Of a DNA stretch of 64,000 bases, positions 9,213-18,848 are shown piece after piece; within the stretch, counting starts at the first letter, position 1, and each line of letters opens with the position of its first letter. The stretch covers positions 21,437-85,436 of the forward strand of contig NW_005178726.1 in the NCBI RefSeq assembly GCF_000350225.1. Direction: 5' to 3'. The position numbers were made by a program, and so were the translations under genes. Source of the stretch: Chondrus crispus. Lineage: Eukaryota; Rhodophyta; Florideophyceae; Gigartinales; Gigartinaceae. The notes under the pieces are model-generated. The model made no database searches. It was not told the origin of the DNA and worked only from the letters and a program-made list of their open reading frames with translations.

Positions 9213-9736
9213 GCGAAAGGCCTTTACACGTGTACATAACGTCGGAAACGTCTCCATGATACTTATCCTTGTCGGATTCCTATTGCCCTTAGTACTCAGC
9301 AGTGTACTAGCTAGAACTAGCGATACCCTGTAGTATTCCTGAGAAAGCACAGCGCTTATTCTTTTCAATCAAGAGAGACCGATAAGTAAATTAGAGTTGC
9401 AGCTGCGGGCCAGAAAGGAAAACGCTTCACAATCCCTATCGAGAAGCACTCATGAGGATAGGGACTAGGAGCATAGTCTCGTCCACAAAGACTATCCAGC
9501 ACACCTTCTGCAGTCACTATTGTTTATGAAGTTTGATGAAGCGGCCAATTCCATAAATGAGGGGCTCTGGCTGACCTATTTACACACACGTTCTTGGCAC
9601 CCATATAGGCTACCGCCGACAGCTTCGTGAGTTGAAAGGGCCTTATGCCACGGCTTTGAGCTGCACATCTAAGCGATGGTTCCTCGTTCGGTTAAATGAG
9701 AAGGATTTTTCAGCAAATGCTTTAATGCGTGTTTAG
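9213..9736. other. Intergenic, nothing recognised
   Basis: A 524-base gap between convergent genes (glycosyltransferase and IMPACT-like). It holds stop codons in all frames and no repeat or RNA gene that I can see. Confidence 0.6.
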
Positions 9737-10585
9737 CTATCGGGTACTCTTTGCCTGCGACAATTCAACTTGGCGCAATTCTAGAAGATCTCTAGCGACT
9801 TTGCATATGTGTTTAAACCGAACTGGGCCAAGCTTAGATCCGCCATACCATCTCGACACCACACAAATGACGTCGATAGCATTCGTCTGTTGCAAAATGA
9901 ACAAAATATTCTTCCCTGCCCCGTTCTCGCCATCGTCGTCCGCGTCTTGTTGAATGGAACGTTCCGTTGCAATACGGTAGGCAAAAGGGTTGTGCGTGGC
10001 TGTCGCTATTTTTCGATTGGATGCCTTAAGTTGCTCTAAAACTGCATCCACGTCGCTAGATGATCGAACCTCCGCAACGTGTGCTTGAAAGACGCTTTTG
10101 CGATCAGTAAGCGGCTCACCGTGCATTATTTCATATTGATCTTCGGAGGATTGTTTGGAATTGTCTGTGGGTCCAGAGACTGCTGCGCCAGCGTCGCGGC
10201 TCAGCTCGCTATCATGCGAGAAGGTCTCCAGGATGGATACAATATCCTGGCAATATTGGAACAAACAAACCTCCCCTTCCGGAGCGAAAACGTCATCTAG
10301 CATTTGTGCAACGAGACGTGCTGCTGTCGCTGATGAAAAGGCATCGCTGCGCAACGTAGGTGGGTTGGGTTTTGCGGTGGTAGGATATCCACTTGGCAGC
10401 GAAGTAGAAAGCGAAATCTTCCTTCCTAGCGTATGCGGCTGTGTCAGAAGGCTCTCCAGCGAAACAGAGATTTTAGCTGTGGCGTGCAGGGGATCGTGGC
10501 TCTGAAAAGAGACATTCTCATCACCGTAGATTGCTTGCAGTGCTTCCACCTCTTGCAAAACAAGCGAGTTGTTGTCGGAACTCAT
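9737..10585 (-). CDS. RWD domain plus IMPACT (UPF0029) protein
   Basis: Homologue of IMPACT/Yih1, a regulator that competes with GCN2 for GCN1 and so damps eIF2-alpha phosphorylation during amino-acid starvation. From the ATG at 10585 it is 282 residues; an upstream in-frame ATG would add MCVN. The N-terminal RWD domain (about 10-110) opens with the typical EVEALQAIYGDENV and contains LPSGYP. A Ser-rich linker follows. The IMPACT domain (about 150-265) contains EPLTDRKSVFQAHVAEV, ATHNPFAYRI and SRWYGGSKLGPVRFKHI, the family's most conserved block. Architecture and length fit eukaryotic IMPACT, so the call is strong. Regulation of GCN2 in this organism is inferred from the family. Single exon; convergent with the glycosyltransferase. 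Confidence 0.92.
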   Translation of the reverse strand: MSSDNNSLVLQEVEALQAIYGDENVSFQSHDPLHATAKISVSLESLLTQPHTLGRKISLSTSLPSGYPTTAKPNPPTLRSDAFSSATAARLVAQMLDDVFAPEGEVCLFQYCQDIVSILETFSHDSELSRDAGAAVSGPTDNSKQSSEDQYEIMHGEPLTDRKSVFQAHVAEVRSSSDVDAVLEQLKASNRKIATATHNPFAYRIATERSIQQDADDDGENGAGKNILFILQQTNAIDVICVVSRWYGGSKLGPVRFKHICKVARDLLELRQVELSQAKSTR

Positions 10586-10894
10586 ATTAACGCACACATG
10601 GCATGGATGGAGAAATACGAAAACGGCCCAGCACCTCTGGATTCGGTAGGTGCTGCGAAGGAACCCTTCACGCTGAGGGCCTCACGTGGGACGGAGTGAT
10701 AGGCAGTGTGATTGCGAGCTGTCCGTGCGACAAGAGGGCTTAGAGCAACAGTTGCTTCTGCACGACAGAACTACTGAAGCCATTTTGAGGAGACGGGACA
10801 GAGCGAAGGAAAAAATGGCGGCCACATGGACTTCATTGATTGGAGAGCGAATCTGTAAGGCAGGAAGAGCATTCAAAGCGGCTGTTTCTTTAAT

Positions 10895-10947
10895 GAGAAA
10901 ATTTCTTACGTGCCCCCTTTTATTTGAGAATTTTTGTTACGTGCCCC
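10895..10947 (+). repeat. Left TIR of the Mutator-like element
   Basis: About 53 bp, matching the reverse complement of 11696-11747 with one extra C and one or two mismatches. It contains CTTACGTGCCCC and GTTACGTGCCCC about 28 bp apart. Confidence 0.88.
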
Positions 10948-11037
10948 TTTTATAAGCCCTTTTACATAAGCCCCTTTCCTTAGCCCCTTTCCTTGGGGGC
11001 GCTAGAGTGATGAAAAGGTGAAGAGGGCGTCGTCGGA

Positions 11038-11690
11038 ATGAGTTTGATCAAAGGGAGCATGTTCCCTGACAAGCACAGCATCTTGATGGCATCCTTAGCC
11101 CTGTGCGCCACCGTTTGCCGATCTCACAAGGTAAAAAAGTCAGACCCTGGGCGCCTGCGTATAAAGTGCCCCTCCCAGCAGTGCTCATACATTGTCAACG
11201 CTCAACCAGACCGCGGGGCAAACAACGGCTTGTGGAGAGTGGGAAAACTCAATCTCGCTCGCTCCTGCAACGCAATAAAGGGGAAACGAAAGCGCAAGCC
11301 CCTAGCCGTGTGCTAGTGTTTGATAATCTACGCGAGCGGCATGCCAACGTCCCAGAGGCTGCACACTGGAATCATCTGGACACAAAGTGGGCATCGACTG
11401 TTTTTCATCATGCAACACTTGAACGCCAGTATGTTGCTGCTGCTGCCCTTGCCTCTCAAGTAAACATTAACGTGCATTTGCAGATTCTGCCTATTGCCAG
11501 ACAGATGAGCGCGTGGAGAGTTCCGAGTCAGGCAGGTCGGCCGAAGAAACGGCGGAAACAGGGGGTCGCAGCGCCTCAACGAAAGTCGCGTTGCTCTGCT
11601 TGTGGTCAAGTTGGGCACTACGCTACGACTTGCGAAGCCCCAGACACTATGTACGTACCTCTACCGGAAAATCGTTTGGGAGTGAGGTGA
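11038..11690 (+). pseudogene. MULE transposase with catalytic core deleted
   Basis: Two overlapping frames. The first (11038-11316) matches the MuDR/FAR1-like N-terminal domain: FPDKHSIL...LCATVCRSHKVKKSD, then CPSQQCSY and a later WRVGKL before the expected final Cys/His pair. The second (11103-11690, shifted frame) ends with GRPKKRRKQG and a CCHC knuckle CSACGQVGHYATTC (CX2CX4HX4C), as at the C terminus of MULE transposases. The DDE core of several hundred residues that should lie between them is missing. The junction is probably near 11280-11320, where the frame changes. Product, if any, would be a DNA-binding fragment. Confidence 0.8.
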
Positions 11691-11695
11691 AGAAA

Positions 11696-11747
11696 GGGGC
11701 ACGTAACAAAAATTCCAAAATAAAAGGGGCACGTAAGAAATTTTCTC
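11696..11747 (-). repeat. Right TIR of the Mutator-like element
   Basis: Inverted copy of the left TIR, ending AAATTTTCTC immediately before the second TTCTTTAAT. Confidence 0.88.
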
Positions 11748-12489
11748 TTCTTTAATTCAAATGCTCTCAAAACCTCTACAGTACTAATTTCTCAGGAATT
11801 CCCAGATTCCCAGACGTTATGTGCAAGCTTGTAAACATTGTAAACATTTTACTCGCTGCAGTGTGATGCATGTTCAAACTTTGACGAAGGAGTCGGTTGA
11901 GGAAGCAGCATGCTTGCCTGCTCAACAGAATGCATATCCGCAAATAAGCGAAAAACGCCATTTTCGATTTGTGCCGAGATGTGCAGTGGTTTCATTGTCG
12001 CCCTGACAATGAACTTGACGAGGCGTTTACATCGGGGACGGACTGATTCGTCCAAACCCAAACGTCACTTCCAATTCAGACATGCGCGAGGCATCAACTT
12101 GGATTCTCCCCATCTGCCGCCATTCCGGAAATCGACAAACTTCTGAAAGGCCTGAAGTGGAATGTATTTGGATTTTTGGCCCGGTGGCCCGGTCTTGCTT
12201 TGTGATTGCCGGCTGGTCTAGGTTGCTAGTTGAAGCGAGTGTAAACCTCTTTCGCACAGCATCCGCGTCACATACCTTCGCAACAGAGAAGGTCAACTAC
12301 TGGGCTAGTCTATGCAGCGTCCTCAAACCCACTCATCAGCTGATGACCGCACCAGAACACCACGTCGAAGCAGCACATGACCCAAACCAAGCGCTTGCAC
12401 TCCATATCGACAATGAAAGGCATTTTGCATTTCCCCGTCAGGCTTTTTGCTGGAACCCACACCGAGCGCTGAAAGCGTGCGGCGTAAGA

Positions 12490-14226
12490 ATGGCGGGATG
12501 GGTTGCCCGTGCCATCCGAGCAAAGGCTTTGGGGACACCCGCACGTCTTAGAGTTTTCATCTTTTCGCTTTTTTGCGCTACGATGTACTTTCTCGCAATA
12601 ACATTCTTTGGACGATTGGAGACAGTGAGCAAGAATGTGTTAGATTCGTCACAAGATTTGGCAATACCACCGATTCAATATCAACATGTGCAGACTATGC
12701 CACTTAGGCGTCCCCCTAAGATTGACGACCCTTTTCGGAGGGAACGAATTGGAGGTCAAGAGAGGTTGGTACCTGATGACATCGTTCACCCCTTTGTATT
12801 TTCCGCCGTCGGCTTCCTGGCACGCAAAGAAAAGAATGCGACATATCCCGCAGTCCTTCTCTTTCTTTACTCCCAAGGGACGCTGTCTTGGACAGGGCCA
12901 GAAAATGGCTCCTTCAACATGAACGTCACGTCATGTTTAGTTGGGAAGGAGCGATTCCCAATTATCTTTAATGCAAACGGCCTGTACACGTGCTCGGTGC
13001 CCAAGCCTCTCTCTCTGGGAGAAAAGCTATCTTTAGTTGTTCCTCCAACGGTATGGGAGGTAGAACCGGACAGTGAGAGGAACAAAACAATTATGGAGTA
13101 CATGTCGTCCATGCCGAAGCTAGAAGACGGTTCTTTCGTTTTGGATTCGGACGTAACATGGGATGGCAAATTTGAATCAAGCATCGGACCTGAGGAGGCA
13201 AGGTATAAGGTCTGCATGATGACTCAAGAAAAAGTCTTTCCGGAATACATTCCAGAATGGATCGCATATCATCGCCGAATCGGTGTGGACTACGTTTACA
13301 TATATGACAACTGCCCTGATAAGAAGATATCGCGTATGTTTGCAAACGAGCCCGACGTTGAAGTTGTGTACTGGCCTTGGTCCAGGTCCCAGATACAAGC
13401 TCAAAATCATTTTCTCTTAGTTGGGAGGCGACGTTGCCAATGGGCTGTCATGATTGACGTTGATGAGTACGTCATGATCAGGCCGTCAGCGCCGGAAAAC
13501 GGGAGTCGCTTCGGAAGGAACGAAAAGCCATTGAAGAGATACTTGCGGAAGCAGAGAGAACCGCACGATTACTCTCAAATTCGCCTTATGTCTGTAGCCC
13601 TTGGTTCCTCTGGGCACATATACAGACCTCGAGAGCCGATAGCGGAAGCGTACTGGCATATATCCAATATTCAGGACAACTTGACGAAACCAATTGTATG
13701 GCTAGGACACACAATGCCTGACAGCCTTGTGCACCATGTGAGAATGGCGCCTTCCTACTACTCACATACGACAAAATCTATGCTAGAGCCCTCTAATCCC
13801 GAAGATATTGGCCTATGCCATATGAAATATCGATCGTGGGAGGACTACGTGCGCAAAGGTCAAGGCGGAAGAAACTCTTTTCAGGTGCGTGACTGGACTT
13901 TTTCGACCTCGTGGTCTATCCACAGTCCCAGCACGAATCACATCATGAAGCGCAATGCCGGGACATTTGTTGAATTCCGCAACTTGTGGAGACGGGTCAT
14001 GACGACTGAGGTGGAGCCCCCAGAGTTGGAAGCAACCAATACGATGGAGGACCGTTACAGCCGCATTGTCCGACCTGGATTTGCATGGAAGCGAAGACGA
14101 GGCTTGGATACTTCGACGCTTGTGAAGACAATTGTAGAAAAGGAAAAGTATTTCAGAAAGGTGAAAGACTGGGAAATTGCGAAGCAGGATCGACTGAAGA
14201 AGATGGGTATAGAAGTTGAACTGTGA
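12490..14226 (+). CDS. Glycosyltransferase family 92 (DUF23), type II membrane protein
   Basis: From the ATG at 12490 the protein has 578 residues: a short basic cytosolic tail, one membrane anchor (about 20-40, RVFIFSLFCATMYFLAITFF), a stem, then a GT92 domain from about residue 238. The domain starts KVCMMTQEKVFPEYIPEWIAYHRRIGVDYVYIYDN in two abutting conserved blocks, and has the metal-binding DXD motif in MIDVDEY (Asp323, Asp325). LCHMKYRS is a later conserved block. GT92 enzymes transfer galactose or related sugars to glycans in the Golgi, so a role in cell-wall or glycoprotein glycans is likely. The frame is open to 12082, but the upstream 136 codons are not protein-like and an anchor near the N terminus fits a Golgi enzyme. 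Single exon. Confidence 0.88.
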   Translation: MAGWVARAIRAKALGTPARLRVFIFSLFCATMYFLAITFFGRLETVSKNVLDSSQDLAIPPIQYQHVQTMPLRRPPKIDDPFRRERIGGQERLVPDDIVHPFVFSAVGFLARKEKNATYPAVLLFLYSQGTLSWTGPENGSFNMNVTSCLVGKERFPIIFNANGLYTCSVPKPLSLGEKLSLVVPPTVWEVEPDSERNKTIMEYMSSMPKLEDGSFVLDSDVTWDGKFESSIGPEEARYKVCMMTQEKVFPEYIPEWIAYHRRIGVDYVYIYDNCPDKKISRMFANEPDVEVVYWPWSRSQIQAQNHFLLVGRRRCQWAVMIDVDEYVMIRPSAPENGSRFGRNEKPLKRYLRKQREPHDYSQIRLMSVALGSSGHIYRPREPIAEAYWHISNIQDNLTKPIVWLGHTMPDSLVHHVRMAPSYYSHTTKSMLEPSNPEDIGLCHMKYRSWEDYVRKGQGGRNSFQVRDWTFSTSWSIHSPSTNHIMKRNAGTFVEFRNLWRRVMTTEVEPPELEATNTMEDRYSRIVRPGFAWKRRRGLDTSTLVKTIVEKEKYFRKVKDWEIAKQDRLKKMGIEVEL

Positions 14227-14295
14227 TCTACAATATTAATTAGCTCGCAATAAGTTCATACGTATGATGCACTTGGCTTCCTGTAGTTATGCTCC

Positions 14296-14622
14296 TCAAC
14301 TGCTTGATTCGAGGGATTGGATGCGTTCGAAAGGCTGGCAGTCTTTGCGTCTGGATACGCACAGTAATGGGATTAGCAAAGGGTGCCTCTGCTTCTTCAG
14401 GATTTTTCGAAACACGTGGTCGCCACCGACCAGGCACTTGTAGAGGCCTTTGTAAGTATTTGCATCACGTAAGTCTGACTGAGAGTGATTATGAAACTTT
14501 GTTGCAACTGCGAGCATCTTTTGGAAGCTCTTGCCTTCACGCCAACGCTCGTAGCGTTTGGCGTCTCGGAATGTATTCCGGGCTGCAAGCATGCATTTTT
14601 CTCTTTTGAGATATGCTGTCAT
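14296..14622 (-). CDS. Possible small basic protein, unrecognised
   Basis: A 108-codon frame rich in Lys, Arg and charged helices (for example AARNTFRDAKRYERWREGKS). The composition is more protein-like than neighbouring frames, but there is no known domain, no clear promoter, and it sits in the 865-base gap between two plus-strand genes. It could equally be chance. The rest of the gap shows nothing. Confidence 0.22.
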   Translation of the reverse strand: MTAYLKREKCMLAARNTFRDAKRYERWREGKSFQKMLAVATKFHNHSQSDLRDANTYKGLYKCLVGGDHVFRKILKKQRHPLLIPLLCVSRRKDCQPFERIQSLESSS

Positions 14623-15091
14623 GAAAAAACCCTGCGAGCACTATGGGAGCCCCTTTGCTCTGAACACTCGGCGAGTTTCCAAGAAGCCTTCCTCCTTTTT
14701 TTCACTGAGAGCCAATTGCGACGTAACATCTTCCGAGACACTGAAGTCTTGAATTGCTAGTATTGGTCTCAACAGTATCGGTTGCCTACCGCATTTAAGT
14801 TACTTGGGAAACGGGGGGAACAAGAAATGGTGTTTGGTTGTCGGATTCCCTTCAGCGACAGACAATCTACAGCATGTCGACTTTCCCGGTTATCTTTGTT
14901 GCACAGCCTTCTCAACGAAAGTAGACAACACGTGTCCACGTGTCCCCTTTGATCCGACATGCAACACGTGTACACGTGTGGCGGAAATGAGGAAAGGTCC
15001 ACGTCGCAGCACACCCGTTCGACGTCGACATTGCTTGCATCTCCTCGGAGTAGGCCGGCCCTCTCCTAAGTACGCCACGGCCTTCACAAGA

Positions 15092-16381
15092 ATGGCAGCT
15101 TTCGCCGCGCTAGGCATTTCTTCCTGGCTTCAGCGCGCCTGCAAAACTTTGGGCATCCTCACGCCCACCCCCGTGCAACGTGCCTGCATCCCCGCCATTC
15201 TTTCGGGACGCGATGTAGTCGGCGCTGCCGAAACGGGCACAGGCAAGACTGCTGCTTTCGTGCTACCAATACTGGACGCGGTGGGTCGTGACCCGTACGG
15301 AATTGCGGCCATAATCCTCACGCCAACCCGCGAGCTTGCGTTCCAGATAGCGCAGCATGTGAGCGCATTGGGCGCGCCGATAGGCATCAGGGAATATACG
15401 CTTGTGGGGGGAGTGCACGAGCTCGCACAGGCGGCTGCACTGGAGAAGAGGCCGCATGTAGTAGTGGCGACGCCGGGGAGACTTGCCTTGATGATTCGAC
15501 GTGGAGTGGTGGATCTGGCACGTGTGAGGTTTTTAGTCTTGGACGAGGCGGATAGATTATTAGACCCAAGCTATGTGGACGATTTGAAAGCTGTGGTGGG
15601 AGAATGCGACTCGGAGAAGAGGCAGACGCTCATGTTTTCCGCGACAATGACGGCATCCCTGAGGGAGTTGCAGGAGGTGGCGATGGGAGCGAACGCGATG
15701 CGGTTTGACGCGCGTGAGAACCGTTACGCAACAGTGGAGGGGCTGATGCAAACATACTTGTTTGTGCCGCAGCATCTGAAGGAGTGCTACCTTGTTTACT
15801 TGCTGAAAGAAAGGTTTGAGAAGGAGAGTGTCATCGTGTTTGTGAGCAGGTGCGAGACTGCAGAGCTGATTGTGGCTATGCTAAATTTGCTGGGGATGAA
15901 AAAAGTGGCTGCGTTGCACTCGGATATGAAACAGACGCGGAGGATCGAGGCGCTGCAGAAATTCAAGGGACAGAGTGTGCGAGCGTTGGTGGCGACGGAC
16001 CTCGCGTCGAGGGGGCTAGATATTCCGGCATGCGAGGTTGTGGTGAATTACGACGTACCGAGACAAGCGGCGACATACGTGCATCGCGTGGGGAGAACGG
16101 CCCGCGCTGGGAAGGAGGGGATTGCCGTGAGCTTTGTGACACAGTCAGATGTGGAATTGGTGCATGCCATTGAGGCGAGGACTGAGAAGAAATTAGAGAA
16201 AATAGAGGACGTCAAGGAGGAGTTGGTCATGAAGGAGTTATCTAATACGTTAAAGGCTAGGCAAATTGTGAAGATGAACTTGGATGAGAGTGGGTTCTTG
16301 GAGCAAGGGGACGCTAAACGGGAAGGTGCTAGGAAGAGAGCGAAGAGACGGAAAAAGGAAAGGAGCAAGACTTCTAAGTAG
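15092..16381 (+). CDS. DDX49: DEAD-box ATP-dependent RNA helicase, Dbp8/DDX49 type
   Basis: Nucleolar RNA helicase of the Dbp8/DDX49 group, needed for 18S rRNA processing in the small-subunit processome. From the ATG at 15092 it is 429 residues, nearly identical in length to yeast Dbp8. All motifs are intact: Q motif GILTPTPVQ (21-29), motif I AETGTGKT (46-53), Ia PTRELA (78-83), Ib TPGRL (127-131), II DEAD (151-154), III SAT (183-185), V ATDLASRGLD (301-310) and VI HRVGRTAR (331-338). The tail is Lys/Arg-rich (about 405-429), typical of nucleolar helicases. The upstream open stretch to 14804 carries no helicase sequence. Subgroup assignment rests on length and on short linkers between motifs; the helicase call is certain. 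Confidence 0.92.
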   Translation: MAAFAALGISSWLQRACKTLGILTPTPVQRACIPAILSGRDVVGAAETGTGKTAAFVLPILDAVGRDPYGIAAIILTPTRELAFQIAQHVSALGAPIGIREYTLVGGVHELAQAAALEKRPHVVVATPGRLALMIRRGVVDLARVRFLVLDEADRLLDPSYVDDLKAVVGECDSEKRQTLMFSATMTASLRELQEVAMGANAMRFDARENRYATVEGLMQTYLFVPQHLKECYLVYLLKERFEKESVIVFVSRCETAELIVAMLNLLGMKKVAALHSDMKQTRRIEALQKFKGQSVRALVATDLASRGLDIPACEVVVNYDVPRQAATYVHRVGRTARAGKEGIAVSFVTQSDVELVHAIEARTEKKLEKIEDVKEELVMKELSNTLKARQIVKMNLDESGFLEQGDAKREGARKRAKRRKKERSKTSK

Positions 16382-17596
16382 TAAGGGAAAGCTACTAATG
16401 TCCTGTGTTTCGATTCTGCGAGAGAGCGTTCCTGCCAGAGATGAGTGTCCGGGGCTTCGGGGTGGTTGTGAGATTGCACCTTCTCATACGAGGTAAGCAC
16501 AGTCCTTCAGTGCAGTGGTATATCCGACTGCCCTAAGACAATCCCTGGGCGATCTCTGGACGATATCTGGAAGATACAAGCAGCTCTGCTCTCCCGACAG
16601 CCGGGCAGCGTTCAGAACTCTGCCGGGGGAATATCTTTGCATGCTGAAGGGGTGCCTCTGTTTCTATTGAGCTGAGCATCAGGTCTCACTAAGCCCTGTA
16701 AACGTGCTCCTCCACCAGCGCTTCCTGAGCATTACGGATGTGTGGTGAACGGACATGCTAGCGTCATTCCACAACTTCAGTAGAGGGTGTTTGGTGTCAC
16801 TCACGTAATGGCCGAGTCCTCATCGTCAACTGGCAGCTGCTCATGTTCATCATACTATACTAGTAAGAAGCTGTACGTAATTATCTATGATGCCTGCACA
16901 TTCATTCTCGCAGTAAACTTTCGAAAAATGACGAATGACACTTGCTCTTGGTTGCCTGGCGAAAGAATAAAAAAGTCTAGGAGGCTGCCTACGGCATCGA
17001 GCCAACCTGAAAAGCGAAGATAGCACAGGTAGCAGCTCATGATCACAAATTTAGAGAGTAATAAAACCACTGATGCTGGTGCTGCCTAAAAGCAAAACTG
17101 ATGGAACTCGGACAGTCGTTCTCCTGTCGGTTGTCTTAAAAGTAGGTGCTGGATCTCATATCTTCAGGTCAAAGTGTGAAGAGATGCAAAACTGCAGAAA
17201 CATGTGTGATGTCGTGTCATCGTTCCCGGGTGAGTTGCATGGTTTTATATCCGAAAATGAAGAGACTTCTGGCGCACCCATGAGCTGACATGGTTCTTGC
17301 AAGGGGTCGGGGCTATATTTTTCTTCCCAGCTTTCATCTGGCTGCTGTGCTTTACAAATTGTTTCATGCTCCCCGTCGTTGTTAGAACGACTGACTCACC
17401 TAGTCATTTCCACAGTACTGCCGGTAGCTTCGTTTGATAGATTGCTTTGTCCCCAGCTGATTAACTCAAATTGCCCTTCACGAGGACAGATCTTTGCCCT
17501 GGCTTCTCCTGCGCAACAGTATTCTTACCAAACGAAGACTTTTCATCCTTCTTCAGGTTTGGTTTTTGCCGTTCTGATCATCTCTGCAGCTGCATC
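16382..17596. other. Intergenic, no supported gene
   Basis: About 1.2 kb with only short frames and no recognisable domain, repeat or RNA gene. It must hold the 3' end of the helicase gene and the promoter of the next gene. Confidence 0.55.
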
Positions 17597-18577
17597 ATGA
17601 GACGTTCATCTTCCAAGTTGATCACGCGCGCCAGAAGCGTGCGAAACATGGGCAAGGTCCCATTCAAGTTCAAGTTTGACTTGTTAGTGGAAACGGTAGA
17701 GAAGCTTGCTGCTTCCGGAGATGTTGTAGTTGTATGGGAGCGCAGCAACAACAAAGCTGAGGCAACCAAAGCCGCAAAAATTGACCGCACTACTCGAAAG
17801 GCCTCTTTTGCAAACGAACGCATCACCTCTGAGATTACGCTGTTTAAGACTCAGCCATCTGAACGAAAATTCCAGGACAAAGTTGTAAAGCTCGCCATCA
17901 AAGCAAACAATATTGATGGGAAAACTCTTGGAAAGATTCACCTCAACCTTGCAGACTACGCAGAAGTGCCGTCTGGATCTAAGAGAATCAGTGCCGAATT
18001 AACAAATGGGTCCACACTCATCGCGAGTATACAATGCGTTTTCCTATCGATGGGAAAAACCGCTCCAGGGAAAGCCGGGGGGAAATCTGAAGCTTCAGAT
18101 TCTGGCGATGAGCTTGCAGATGACATGGACTCAGACTCCAGGAGAGGAGCAAGTGACGACACTCCATCAAGTTTCTTGAAGAACAAGTTAAAACTCACCC
18201 AAGCTCACTCGAAGAAAACCTCCGGTCGACAGGAGAAGAGAAGTAAGGATGATGAGAACAACTGGGATGCTTCAAATGGAGCTGACGGGGGCACTATTGA
18301 TCGATTAAAGAAAGAAAACGCTAGACTGAAGAAGCAGGTGGAGGAGTCCAGCTGCTCCAGCGACGGAAAGCTTTCAGACGAGAACAAAAAGCTTAAAATT
18401 GAAATCAGGGATCTGCGAACGGCACTTTCGCGTGAACCAGTTTACGCTGACGTAGTACGAGAGTTGAAGGAGGCCAAAATGGCGCTTGCATTTTTGCACT
18501 TGGAAAAGGAGAAGGTGTTGCTTGAACTAATGAAATATCAACGGGGCGAACTATCTCCGTCGAAGACATCACGCTAG
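17597..18577 (+). CDS. NT-type C2 domain protein with C-terminal coiled coil
   Basis: A 326-residue protein starting at 17597. Residues about 15-150 fit the N-terminal C2 (NT-C2/EEIG1-EHBP1) fold: VPFKFKFDLLVETVEKL opens the sheet, then VVVVWERSNNK, ITSEITLFK and GKTLGKIHLNLADYAEVPSG, the family's most conserved block. A Ser/Asp/Lys-rich linker follows, with a coiled coil at about 235-315 (IDRLKKENARLKKQVEE). In other organisms such proteins link membranes to actin or act in trafficking and in plastid and nuclear movement; the role here is inferred. There is no signal peptide or membrane helix. The open frame extends to 17471, but the first Met followed by C2-like sequence is at 17597. Confidence 0.8.
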   Translation: MRRSSSKLITRARSVRNMGKVPFKFKFDLLVETVEKLAASGDVVVVWERSNNKAEATKAAKIDRTTRKASFANERITSEITLFKTQPSERKFQDKVVKLAIKANNIDGKTLGKIHLNLADYAEVPSGSKRISAELTNGSTLIASIQCVFLSMGKTAPGKAGGKSEASDSGDELADDMDSDSRRGASDDTPSSFLKNKLKLTQAHSKKTSGRQEKRSKDDENNWDASNGADGGTIDRLKKENARLKKQVEESSCSSDGKLSDENKKLKIEIRDLRTALSREPVYADVVRELKEAKMALAFLHLEKEKVLLELMKYQRGELSPSKTSR

Positions 18578-18848
18578 GACAGGGTGCCAGCTTCGAAAAT
18601 TTCGGACCCTGTAGACGCTAAGAGCCTTTCGCACTCCGCAGTGCAGCAAAATTTTCGCACATGTGATGCAACATGACATCGTTTGATACTCCTGCTGTGT
18701 ACGATCAGTGGCACGGGCAAACGAGGTGAAAATAGACAAGCTCGTCAATCCAAACGAACTAAAAATGGACAGCATGTCCATGATCTTATTATGTTGTCAA
18801 CCTAGCTCTATACATCTTGAATTTTTAGTGACCGTTATTGTTACACAG

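Larger units (their letters stand above)
10895..11747 (+). mobile_element. Non-autonomous Mutator-like element, 853 bp, 9-bp TSD
   Basis: Terminal inverted repeats of about 52 bp start GAGAAAATTTCTTACGTGCC at both ends. The element is flanked by a perfect 9-bp target duplication TTCTTTAAT (10886-10894 and 11748-11756), the diagnostic length for Mutator elements. Each TIR carries TTACGTGCCCC twice, a likely binding site for the transposase. Inside are the N-terminal and the C-terminal zinc-knuckle parts of a MULE transposase but no catalytic core, so this is an internal deletion derivative that needs a helper. Perfect TSD and closely matching TIRs suggest a fairly recent insertion. Confidence 0.92.
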
